Shown: positions 26,219 to 34,018 of the stretch, piece by piece
How positions within the stretch are numbered: the first letter of the stretch is position 1
Layout: each line of letters opens with the position of its first letter
The notes under the pieces: model-generated
What the model was told of the DNA's origin: nothing
Database searches by the model: none
What the model saw: the letters and a program-made list of their open reading frames with translations, nothing else
Source: Candidatus Sysuiplasma acidicola
GTDB taxonomy: Archaea; Thermoplasmatota; Thermoplasmata; Sysuiplasmatales; Sysuiplasmataceae
Reading direction: 5' to 3'
DNA length: 48,261 nucleotides
Assembly: GCA_019721035.1 (NCBI GenBank)
Contig: JAHEAA010000017.1
Location: 1-48,261, forward strand
Program-made: the position numbers and the translations under genes

Positions 26219-27226
26219 TCAGTCGTTTTCCCGCTTCATTGACAGCGAGCGGTGAATAGCCGAGTATATCCTTTTACGCATATCGTGCTGGTCCCTGGCC
26301 TCTCTGACGAGACCCGAACCGAGAAGTGTGTTGAGTGCCTTCTGTACGGTCCTCCTTGTGAGACCGGTGGATCTGACTATTTTTGACTGATCCATTGAAC
26401 CGTGCGTGCTAAGCACATAATAAACAAATCTTGACGCAGGGCCTCCGTTAACCTCGGGCGCAGGAGCTACGACACCAAATGTGTCGCCTCGCAATCCCTG
26501 CCTCTGAGTCTCGAGCGCAGCCACGCTTGCAAACGACACGTTGCCGAGATTGACGTACGAGCCAATGTGTAATATGAGTTCTGTCTGCTGCCGCTCAATG
26601 GGTGCTTCAAACATCAGCATAGACGGACGGGAGACTTCGAGAAGGCGATCTACCCAGTCCCACTTTATCGTGCCTGCCTCATCATATATCTCAACGCCCC
26701 TGCCTGTTTCCCTGCCTTCTATTATCACCACATCCGGCTCGAGATCGAAAGCCCTTTCAACACCCTGGATCGTTTCATCAAGACTGAGCTGATTCCTTGG
26801 ATCCTTCTTACCGATTTCCACATTCAGCCTGAGCCCATTCGAGTGTGCGAACTCCGCTATACCAGACTTTATGTTCGCCGGCATATCGATAATACCTTCA
26901 CTCAATTCAATAGTGTCGAAACCTGCGTCTTTGAAAGATGAAAGAGTCTGAATGTACCTGCCTTTCGAAACGGACAGTTCGAGCATTGTACCACCGTTCG
27001 AGACATGAATGTGGTGTTGTTTGTAAAACGAAATACGGACTCTCAGTGCATCAACGTCCAGAAGCATCGGAATGCCCCATCCGATTTTCACTGTGTCTAT
27101 GTAATCAGAAAGCATCTCCACGACCTCAGAAGTGCCGTATGCTATCCTGTCGAGGACCATAGTCTTGCCTTTGTCTCTGGGTTTTCCCTCCCTGCCGGAA
27201 GTCAGGTTATCCAGAAAAAGCGCCAT
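26219..27226 (-). CDS. comA: Phosphosulfolactate synthase fused to a C-terminal winged-helix domain
   Basis: The N-terminal 250 or so residues match phosphosulfolactate synthase, a TIM barrel that adds sulfite to phosphoenolpyruvate. Blocks include V-D-T-V-K-I-G-W-G, H-V-S-N-G-G-T-M-L-E near residue 75, D-T-I-E-L-S-E-G and E-G-R-E-T-G-R-G-V-E-I-Y-D. The family is normally about 250-260 residues. Here about 75 more follow, with a MarR/winged-helix look: S-K-I-V-R-S-T-G-L-T-R-R-T-V-Q-K-A-L-N-T-L-L-G-S-G-L-V. ATG 27226 is chosen over TTG 27232 because a TATA-like box is centred 24 bases upstream. It is divergent from an APS reductase that would supply sulfite. The fused domain may regulate this locus; that is inference. 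Confidence 0.85.
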   Translation of the reverse strand: MALFLDNLTSGREGKPRDKGKTMVLDRIAYGTSEVVEMLSDYIDTVKIGWGIPMLLDVDALRVRISFYKQHHIHVSNGGTMLELSVSKGRYIQTLSSFKDAGFDTIELSEGIIDMPANIKSGIAEFAHSNGLRLNVEIGKKDPRNQLSLDETIQGVERAFDLEPDVVIIEGRETGRGVEIYDEAGTIKWDWVDRLLEVSRPSMLMFEAPIERQQTELILHIGSYVNLGNVSFASVAALETQRQGLRGDTFGVVAPAPEVNGGPASRFVYYVLSTHGSMDQSKIVRSTGLTRRTVQKALNTLLGSGLVREARDQHDMRKRIYSAIHRSLSMKREND

Positions 27227-27245
27227 TTTCAAACACCGTCAAAAG

Positions 27246-27265
27246 GATAAATACGAATATTTATC
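27246..27265. promoter_or_regulatory. Perfect palindrome over the comA TATA box
   Basis: GATAAATA-CGAA-TATTTATC is a perfect 8-bp inverted repeat with a 4-base centre. It overlaps the TATA-like TATTTAT of the comA-like gene (27247-27253 on the minus strand) and lies in the 104-base region shared with cysH. The position suits a repressor operator. Confidence 0.5.
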
Positions 27266-27335
27266 ATATTACTTAGGTCAGATATACGAACTATAGCACA
27301 TATACATTTGCGAATTTACCCATAAAAGTGTCATT

Positions 27336-28091
27336 ATGAACACGACCTCACTTTCCGGTTCGATGACTGAAATGCAAGAGCGGCATGAGATAATGGAAGA
27401 TAGCAATGCATTCGATTTGATTTCCGGGTCCGTATCGGATTACGGTGAAAAGTGCGGGTTCGCATGCAGCTTCGGACCGGAAGACATGGTCATACTTGAC
27501 ATGCTTGACAGAATTTACACCGGAACGGGAAAAAGCGCCAGTGTCTTTACGCTGGACACCGGACGCCTTCACAGTGAAACATACGAACTTATGCACACTG
27601 TCCACGAGAGATACAAGGTGCGCGTAAGTGTGTACTTTCCTGATGCAGGTGATGTCGAGGAAATGGTAACAGAGAATGGAATGAATCTTTTCTACCATTC
27701 AGTGGAAAAAAGGAAGTTGTGCTGCGAGGTGAGAAAGGTAAAACCGCTGAGCAGGGCACTCAAAGGAAAGGACGCGTGGATCACGGGCCTGAGAAGGGTT
27801 CAATCAAAAACACGATCTGTTGTGCCAAAAGTGCACTTCGATCAACAAACTGCCATGATGAAAATATCCCCACTTGCGGACTGGAGCGATGGAAATGTGT
27901 GGGAATACATACACACTAATAAAGTGCCATACAACAAGCTCCATGATTCCGGCTACCCCAGTATAGGGTGCCAACCGTGCACAAGAGCGGTGTTGAATGG
28001 AGAGGATTCACGAAGTGGAAGGTGGTGGTGGGAAGATAGTAACAGAGAATGCGGCCTTCACTTTAAGGAGAACGACAAAGAAGGAAATTGA
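27336..28091 (+). CDS. cysH: Adenylyl-sulfate (APS) reductase, CysH family
   Basis: This 251-residue enzyme reduces activated sulfate to sulfite. The nucleotide-binding part has C-S-F-G-P-E-D (about residues 44-50) and L-D-T-G-R (73-77). C129-C130 in K-L-C-C-E and C212-x-x-C215 in G-C-Q-P-C are the iron-sulfur ligands that mark the APS-using branch. The catalytic cysteine lies in the tail E-C239-G-L-H. The start is ATG 27336; ATG 27360 is possible. It faces the comA-like gene across a short shared promoter region, so the sulfite produced may feed sulfonate synthesis as well as cysteine. Confidence 0.9.
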   Translation: MNTTSLSGSMTEMQERHEIMEDSNAFDLISGSVSDYGEKCGFACSFGPEDMVILDMLDRIYTGTGKSASVFTLDTGRLHSETYELMHTVHERYKVRVSVYFPDAGDVEEMVTENGMNLFYHSVEKRKLCCEVRKVKPLSRALKGKDAWITGLRRVQSKTRSVVPKVHFDQQTAMMKISPLADWSDGNVWEYIHTNKVPYNKLHDSGYPSIGCQPCTRAVLNGEDSRSGRWWWEDSNRECGLHFKENDKEGN

Positions 28092-28217
28092 AATAAAAAA
28101 CGGTGACGCCGCAATGAACGAAACCGTGCAGGTCACAGGTGATGATATGGCAGGTAGCACCAGTTGTGGATTAGCTCACGCGTCAGTCTTTTGTCGGTCT
28201 TGTACGAGTACGGGTTA

Positions 28218-28226
28218 TCTATTAAT
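28218..28226 (+). promoter_or_regulatory. TATA box of the peptide importer operon
   Basis: TCTATTAAT, with ATTAAT centred 26.5 bases before ATG 28250, gives the leaderless archaeal promoter spacing. Confidence 0.5.
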
Positions 28227-28249
28227 AGCGATGCCTAAATGACCGACTC

Positions 28250-29851
28250 ATGGGCAAACGTTCGCTCTACCTGATTGTGGGCATTGTTGTTTTGCTGGTG
28301 ATCGGGGCAGGTGTAGCTACCATCGTCCTCAAGAAGACGACACCTGCCGCGACACCAAAGACTATAGTTGTGGCGAGCTCGGTAGTTCCAGCCTCCCTGG
28401 ATCCGGCCGTCGCGTTTGATTCGGGTTCCGTTCTCTTCACCGATCAGATATACAATACATTGATCGGTTATGGAACCACGACGTACAATGGTACAACCGT
28501 TGGGTCGCTGAATCCTGTGCCGGAACTTGCCACGAGCTGGACTTTGAATGCCAATGGTTCGGTTCTGTTCAATCTGAGACAGAACGTCACATTTTCCAAT
28601 GGCGACAAATTCAATTCAACCGCGGTACAGTTCTCGCTTGACAGGGTGATCACAATGAAGCAGGGAGCCGACTTCCATGTATTCAAGTTCCTGAATGAAA
28701 GCGGAATACATGTACTGGGCCCGTACAAGATTCTACTGGTGCCGTCAAGGCCATACCCATGGTTCCTCAACCTGTTTCAGCTGTGGGTTACCTCGATAGT
28801 AGATCCGAGTTATGTAAACGCAAACGGCGGTGTGCAGGCGGGTAAGGTTAACGCTTACATGACAGACCATGCGATGGGGACCGGCCCGTATGAATTGACT
28901 TCTTACGGCACTTCCGAGATCGTTTTGACTGCCAATCCCAATTACTGGGGAGGAAAAGTCAACATAACCAGGATCGTTTACGAGGTTGTTCCGAGCCCGG
29001 CCACGCAGCAGACGCTGCTACAGAAAGGTTCGGTAAATGTCGCACTGAACATACCGCTCGATCAGATGGCTACACTGAAGGGAACTACTGGCATAAAGGT
29101 AAAATCCGGTCCCACTTCTTCAGAGTATTACATCGGACTGGATGAGAACGTGACACCGTTCAATAACCTCTCCGTCAGGAAGGCAGTTCTGTATGCAGTC
29201 AACACGAGCGAGATAACTCAGTACTCGACGTTCGGGTACGGAATAGTGCTGAAGAGCGTTATAGCACCTACGATAGAGTCGTACACTCCCGCATTCCAGA
29301 ATTACACTTTCAACGTGACAATCGCCAAAAAGTACCTGTCGCAGGCACCCACTGCATACAGGAACGGCTTCTCAACATCCTTCTACTACATATCGGGAGA
29401 CCCGGTTGGCAGCGCAATAGCCACAATACTGCAGCAGGAACTCAAGAGCATCAACATAACACTGAACCTGGTACCATTGACATCAAATACATTCTTCACG
29501 GAAAACGGTTACGGGCACTTTCCGATGTTCTTCGACGGCTGGGTGAATCTGCTAGCTACGCCTGACGACGGCATGTATCCGCTTTTCAACAGCGGAAACA
29601 TTGGAATATACGGCAACTACAACTTCTTCAACAACAGCACAGTCAGCTATCTGCTTACGAAGGCAGGAGAGACGCTCAACGCGACGCAGAGGGATTCCAT
29701 GTATGTTGAAGCACAGAACATAATTGCCGCCAACGCCGTGGAAGTTCCGCTGTTCAACCTTGAGAATGTCATCCCCATGACATCCAACGTTCACAACCTG
29801 TACGTATATCCGACATTCGACATATTCTTCAGCCAGGTGAGCATGGGTTAA
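28250..29851 (+). CDS. Oligopeptide/dipeptide ABC transporter substrate-binding protein
   Basis: This 533-residue solute-binding protein of family 5 captures peptides outside the cell. A single hydrophobic N-terminal helix (about residues 7-27) anchors it. Family blocks include S-L-D-P-A-V-A-F-D near residue 54, Y-N-T-L-I-G-Y, P-E-L-A-T-S-W near 93, and T-G-P-Y-E-L followed by N-P-N-Y-W-G near 205-230. It is the first gene of an operon with two permeases and a fused ATPase. Many N-x-S/T sites suggest surface glycosylation. The peptide preference cannot be read; nickel or sugar binding is less likely given the tricorn neighbour. Confidence 0.9.
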   Translation: MGKRSLYLIVGIVVLLVIGAGVATIVLKKTTPAATPKTIVVASSVVPASLDPAVAFDSGSVLFTDQIYNTLIGYGTTTYNGTTVGSLNPVPELATSWTLNANGSVLFNLRQNVTFSNGDKFNSTAVQFSLDRVITMKQGADFHVFKFLNESGIHVLGPYKILLVPSRPYPWFLNLFQLWVTSIVDPSYVNANGGVQAGKVNAYMTDHAMGTGPYELTSYGTSEIVLTANPNYWGGKVNITRIVYEVVPSPATQQTLLQKGSVNVALNIPLDQMATLKGTTGIKVKSGPTSSEYYIGLDENVTPFNNLSVRKAVLYAVNTSEITQYSTFGYGIVLKSVIAPTIESYTPAFQNYTFNVTIAKKYLSQAPTAYRNGFSTSFYYISGDPVGSAIATILQQELKSINITLNLVPLTSNTFFTENGYGHFPMFFDGWVNLLATPDDGMYPLFNSGNIGIYGNYNFFNNSTVSYLLTKAGETLNATQRDSMYVEAQNIIAANAVEVPLFNLENVIPMTSNVHNLYVYPTFDIFFSQVSMG

Positions 29852-29855
29852 TCGC

Positions 29856-30872
29856 ATGAGCAGGAGAGGGGTATACCTCATCTTCAGGGCACTTTCGATC
29901 ATACCGACTCTTTTCGGGTTGGTATTGATCACTTTTATCCTCTCGCATGTGGTGCCCGGCAATCCGGCACTGGTTGTCATCGGGCCCGAAGTGAATGGAA
30001 CAGAATTGAAATTGCTCGAAGCGCAGATGGGGCTCAACAAACCTCTTTACATGCAGTTTCTGATTTACTTAAACCAGCTGATTCACGGCAATCTTGGATT
30101 TTCGTACGTGCAGCAGCAGTACGTGAGCTACGAGATTGCAACAAGACTTCCGGCGAGCATGGAACTTGCCATTGCGGCGCTGGCTATTTCCATTCCAATT
30201 GCGATAATTCTCGGAGTCTATGCAGCGCTGAGGGCAAACAAGCCGGCCGATCATGCGGCAAGGGTGTTTACGCTGCTGGGCATATCGATGCCGGTCTTCT
30301 GGATAGAGCTTGTGATGATAATTGTCTTCTATGTATATCTTGGAATAGCACCTGCTCCGTATGGGGAACTTAGCAATACGCTGAGTCCGCCGCCGAATAT
30401 CACCGGCATGATGATATTCGATTCTCTGATCACGGGAAATGCTGCGGATTTAGGAAATGCACTCTGGCATATTGCACTTCCGGCAATCGGTCTTTCTCTG
30501 GCAGGAATAGCCACGATGTCACGTGTGATCAGATCGAGCATGCTTGATGTGGTGAACAAAGATTACATGAGAACAGTCTTCGCGATAGGTTTGCCGCGAA
30601 ACGTCATCATCAACAAGTACGCTCTGAGGAACGCACTGCTTCCTGCCATAACGATTGCGGCGCTGTACGCTGGCGCGCTGATGAGCGGCGTTGTGCTCAC
30701 GGAAACTGTCTTCTCATGGCCCGGCCTAGGACTTTATGCGGTTACATCCATAGACAATCTTGATTATCCAAGCGTGATGGGTGTCGTGCTTGTGTCTGGA
30801 GTGCTGTTCGTCCTGTTTAATTTCCTCGCAGATGTCCTGTACGCACTGGTAGATCCAAGGGTAAAGTTGTGA
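29856..30872 (+). CDS. Peptide ABC transporter permease, DppB type
   Basis: This 338-residue permease has the DppB/OppB layout. An N-terminal helix is followed by an external loop with the family line P-G-N-P-A-L, then five helices. The coupling loop E-x-A-A-A-x-x-x-G appears in the modified form N-K-D-Y-M-R-T-V-F-A-I-G-L-P near residue 230. The stretch R-N-A-L-L-P-A-I-T and V-V-L-T-E-T-V-F-S-W-P-G-L-G is diagnostic. It starts four bases after the binding-protein stop. Confidence 0.92.
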   Translation: MSRRGVYLIFRALSIIPTLFGLVLITFILSHVVPGNPALVVIGPEVNGTELKLLEAQMGLNKPLYMQFLIYLNQLIHGNLGFSYVQQQYVSYEIATRLPASMELAIAALAISIPIAIILGVYAALRANKPADHAARVFTLLGISMPVFWIELVMIIVFYVYLGIAPAPYGELSNTLSPPPNITGMMIFDSLITGNAADLGNALWHIALPAIGLSLAGIATMSRVIRSSMLDVVNKDYMRTVFAIGLPRNVIINKYALRNALLPAITIAALYAGALMSGVVLTETVFSWPGLGLYAVTSIDNLDYPSVMGVVLVSGVLFVLFNFLADVLYALVDPRVKL

Positions 30873-30875
30873 ATC

Positions 30876-31757
30876 ATGTTTTCATCAATTGATACTACAG
30901 CTGTGCCGGGCATTGAGTCGAGTTTGTCACAGACGCTCAGACTTCTAATCAGGAACAGGAGCGCGATCACCGCACTCAGCATAATCGGCTTCTTTGTCTT
31001 TCTGGCCCTGTTCGGCCCATATTTTACTCCATTCAATCCTGACGCGCTCAACCTTGCACTGAGACTTTCGCCGCCCTCCAGTACACACATTATGGGAACA
31101 GACGAATACGGAAGGGATGTTTTTTCCCGCATTCTATATGCCGCAAGGCTCGATATGGCGATAGCGCTTCTGTCCACAACACTCAGCTACCTGCTCGGCG
31201 TCACGATCGGTGTTGTGTCCGGTTTTCTTGGAAAAATCACAGACAGCGTCATGATGAGATTCATGGACATACTGCTTTCATTTCCATCCATACTCTTTGC
31301 GATAGCAATTGCCATATCGATCGGGCCGGGATTCAACACGATAATCATAGCAATAGTGGTTGTGACCATACCCGGTTTCGCCCGTATTGCAAGGAGCTCG
31401 GTTCTTTCCACAAAGGAAGAACTTTACGTGCTGGCTGCCGCCTCCGTAGGTGCGTCACGCTGGCACATCATGTACAGGCACATTGTGCCCAATGTGATTT
31501 CACCTACGCTAGTATTCTATTCACTTGGCCTTGGTAATTCCATACTGATTGCCGCCAGCCTCAGCTTTCTCGGAGTGGGAATACCGCCTCCGACGCCGGA
31601 GTGGGGAGCCATGATATCGTCCGGCCTGCAGTATGTTGTATCCGGTCAGTGGTGGTTGACTGTTTTCCCCGGACTTTTCATTGTGGCAATAGTAGTTGCC
31701 TTCAATCTGCTGGGCGACACAATCCGTGAAGTCTCAGACGTCACGTTGAGGAGGTGA
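30876..31757 (+). CDS. Peptide ABC transporter permease, DppC type
   Basis: This 293-residue permease pairs with the DppB-type subunit. Family features are the N-terminal helix followed by H-I-M-G-T-D-E-Y-G-R-D-V-F-S-R (about residues 68-82), the coupling segment V-L-A-A-A-S-V-G-A-S near 186, and A-S-L-S-F-L-G-V-G-I-P-P-P-T-P-E-W-G near 230. It follows the DppB gene by three bases. The strong ribosome-binding stretch GAGGAGGTGA near its 3' end (31749-31758) seems to serve the next gene. Confidence 0.93.
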   Translation: MFSSIDTTAVPGIESSLSQTLRLLIRNRSAITALSIIGFFVFLALFGPYFTPFNPDALNLALRLSPPSSTHIMGTDEYGRDVFSRILYAARLDMAIALLSTTLSYLLGVTIGVVSGFLGKITDSVMMRFMDILLSFPSILFAIAIAISIGPGFNTIIIAIVVVTIPGFARIARSSVLSTKEELYVLAAASVGASRWHIMYRHIVPNVISPTLVFYSLGLGNSILIAASLSFLGVGIPPPTPEWGAMISSGLQYVVSGQWWLTVFPGLFIVAIVVAFNLLGDTIREVSDVTLRR

Positions 31758-31764
31758 AAAGCTG
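31749..31764 (+). promoter_or_regulatory. Ribosome-binding site and CTG start of the fused ATPase
   Basis: GAGGAGGTGA at 31749-31758 lies three bases before an in-frame CTG at 31762. The frame is closed by TGA at 31747-31749. No ATG, GTG or TTG lies between that stop and GTG 31855, which would remove the conserved first strand of the ATPase domain. Confidence 0.55.
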
Positions 31765-33987
31765 GATAACGCTGGCGCCGAATACGTCCTGTATGTAGAC
31801 GGATTAAGCATCGAGTACACGCTCGGCAGGAGGCGAATTTCTGCAGTCTCCGATGTGACGTTCGGCCTGAAGAAAGGAGAGTCCCTGGGCATAGTCGGAG
31901 AGAGCGGATGCGGCAAGTCCACGCTCGCGCTTGCAATCACGCACCTGCTGCCGCCGAATTCCAACGTGACCTCTGGCAGGATATACTTTGAGGGAAAAGT
32001 CATAGCCGATACTGAGAGTGGCGCTTCTTTTTCCCTGCGGAAAAGCAGAAAGGGCGTTGAGAACGAGAAAAAACTTTCCGCCGTAAGATGGTCCGGAATC
32101 TCAATGATATTTCAGGGAGCACTGGATTCCCTGAATCCTCTGTTCAAAATCGGCGAACAGGTGGACGATATCTTTGTTTACAAGCTGGGGATGGAAAGGA
32201 AAGATGCCAGAGTAAAGACACTGGATTTACTGAAATCAGTCGGGCTGGAAAAATGGGTTGCCGACGTATTTCCGCATCAGCTCAGCGGCGGAATGAAGCA
32301 GCGGGTGATAATCGCAATGGCAATTTCACTCAATCCGCTGCTTGTAATTGCGGATGAACCAACGACTTCACTGGATGTCATTACTCAGTACAGGATTATC
32401 GAGGAAATAAGAAAGCTTCAGCGGGAGCACGAAATAGCACTGATCAACATCTCCCACGACATATCGCTCATTTCCAACCTCTCTGAAAGGATCATGGTGA
32501 TGTATGCAGGAAGAGCTGTCGAGACGTTTCGCGCGAGCAGTTTTGAAGTTGCACAGCATCCTTACACCAGACTGCTCGTAGACTCCATACCTGCCATAGA
32601 CAGGCAGTTGCGGTACATCAGGCCGATAAGAGGCTATCCGCCCAGCCTTGAACAGTCGTTTCAGGGCTGCCCGTTTTACGAGCGGTGCGACTATGGCACT
32701 GAAATATGCAGGACGGATGAGGCGATGAAGCCTGTCGAAATTTCCGCAGGACACTTTGTCTCCTGCCCTGTGCTGCCATTCTCTTCAGGCAGTCAGGGGA
32801 AAACAAATCCGTCTGCCGGCAAAACTGAACTTGGAGCGGAAAGAATCGTTGAAGGGCAGTCAGGGGAGACGGTTATCGAGGCGAAAGGGCTGACCCGGTC
32901 ATATCTTAAAAAAACGGGAATCAGGGAATCTGGCAGGGGAAAAGATGCAACTGTAACTGCAGTTGACAATATCGATGTGATTCTTAAATCCGGTGAATCG
33001 CTGGCAATCGTGGGTGAAACAGGAAGCGGGAAAAGTACGCTCAGCCGCATTCTTTCCATGCTTGAACCCGGAAGCAGCGGAGAAGTGGCAGTAATGGGGA
33101 GTCCGGTCGACGCAACCGACAGGAAGTCCGTCAGGCCATTCAGAAAGGAAGTGCAGGTTGTATTCCAGGATCCATATCAGAGCCTCAATCCACGTCACTC
33201 AGTGTTCGAAATAGTGTCTGAACCGCTTTCTGTGAATTCGGTGACCAGAGAAAGAAAAGAGATGATCGCACTGGTGCAGGAAGCGCTGTTGAAGGCCGGA
33301 CTTACACCTCCTGGAGACTATATTGGCAAATATCCGCATCAGCTGAGTGGGGGACAGAGGCAGCGCGTTTCAATTGCCAGGGCACTCGTTCTTCACCCGA
33401 AAGTACTCATCACAGACGAGCCGATTTCGATGCTGGATGTTTCACTGAGGGCCGGTATCCTCAACCTTCTGAGAAAACTGAAAAACGAAGATCGTGTTTC
33501 CATACTGTACATAACACACGACATCGGCTCCGCCAGATATGTGAGCGACCGCATTGCAGTTATGTACAGAGGAAAAATCGTCGAAGAAGGCAGGACGGAA
33601 GACATCATAGCAAGACCATCCCATCCATACACAATGGCGCTTCTCGTCTCGAGCATTGGAATAAAGGGCAATCTCTTCCAGGTTCTAGGCGAAAGAATCT
33701 TCGAACAGGCAGCAAATCCGGGGGAGAACGGATGCGGTTTTTCACCCAGATGCCCGTTCTCCAGAGAGCGTTGCTTCACGGAAGCACCACAATTCGAAAA
33801 AGTGGAGGAGGGACACAGGAGCCTGTGCCATTTTGCTGATGAGATGTTCGCTCAGATGTCCACATACAGGGACGGAGAAGGCGGACTCGAATCACATATG
33901 ATAAAGATGATATCCGGCAGACCAATGGAAAAAGAGCGGCCCGGGAATTTGCAGGGGACGGACAAATCAGATGCTTCCGGGGATTAA
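31762..33987 (+). CDS. Fused peptide ABC transporter ATPase (DppD-DppF in one chain)
   Basis: This protein of about 741 residues joins two oligopeptide-transport ATPases that are usually separate. Domain 1 (about residues 8-340) has Walker A G-E-S-G-C-G-K-S-T (near 46-54), signature L-S-G-G-M and Walker B I-A-D-E-P-T-T. It ends with the DppD-type cysteine segment C-P-F-Y-E-R-C. Domain 2 (about 370-690) has Walker A G-E-T-G-S-G-K-S-T, signature L-S-G-G-Q, Walker B I-T-D-E-P-I-S and a matching C-P-F-S-R-E-R-C tail. Each half keeps its own peptide-transport C-terminal region, so the fusion is clean. The apparent start is CTG 31762; GTG 31855 is the alternative. Confidence 0.88.
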   Translation: MDNAGAEYVLYVDGLSIEYTLGRRRISAVSDVTFGLKKGESLGIVGESGCGKSTLALAITHLLPPNSNVTSGRIYFEGKVIADTESGASFSLRKSRKGVENEKKLSAVRWSGISMIFQGALDSLNPLFKIGEQVDDIFVYKLGMERKDARVKTLDLLKSVGLEKWVADVFPHQLSGGMKQRVIIAMAISLNPLLVIADEPTTSLDVITQYRIIEEIRKLQREHEIALINISHDISLISNLSERIMVMYAGRAVETFRASSFEVAQHPYTRLLVDSIPAIDRQLRYIRPIRGYPPSLEQSFQGCPFYERCDYGTEICRTDEAMKPVEISAGHFVSCPVLPFSSGSQGKTNPSAGKTELGAERIVEGQSGETVIEAKGLTRSYLKKTGIRESGRGKDATVTAVDNIDVILKSGESLAIVGETGSGKSTLSRILSMLEPGSSGEVAVMGSPVDATDRKSVRPFRKEVQVVFQDPYQSLNPRHSVFEIVSEPLSVNSVTRERKEMIALVQEALLKAGLTPPGDYIGKYPHQLSGGQRQRVSIARALVLHPKVLITDEPISMLDVSLRAGILNLLRKLKNEDRVSILYITHDIGSARYVSDRIAVMYRGKIVEEGRTEDIIARPSHPYTMALLVSSIGIKGNLFQVLGERIFEQAANPGENGCGFSPRCPFSRERCFTEAPQFEKVEEGHRSLCHFADEMFAQMSTYRDGEGGLESHMIKMISGRPMEKERPGNLQGTDKSDASGD

Positions 33988-33988
33988 C

Positions 33989-33994
33989 CTTAAG
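33989..33994 (+). promoter_or_regulatory. TATA-like box of the tricorn gene
   Basis: CTTAAG is centred 27.5 bases before ATG 34019, so tricorn probably has its own leaderless promoter in addition to any read-through from the importer operon. Confidence 0.4.
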
Positions 33995-34018
33995 AACGGT
34001 CATTGAATTAGCCCCTCC

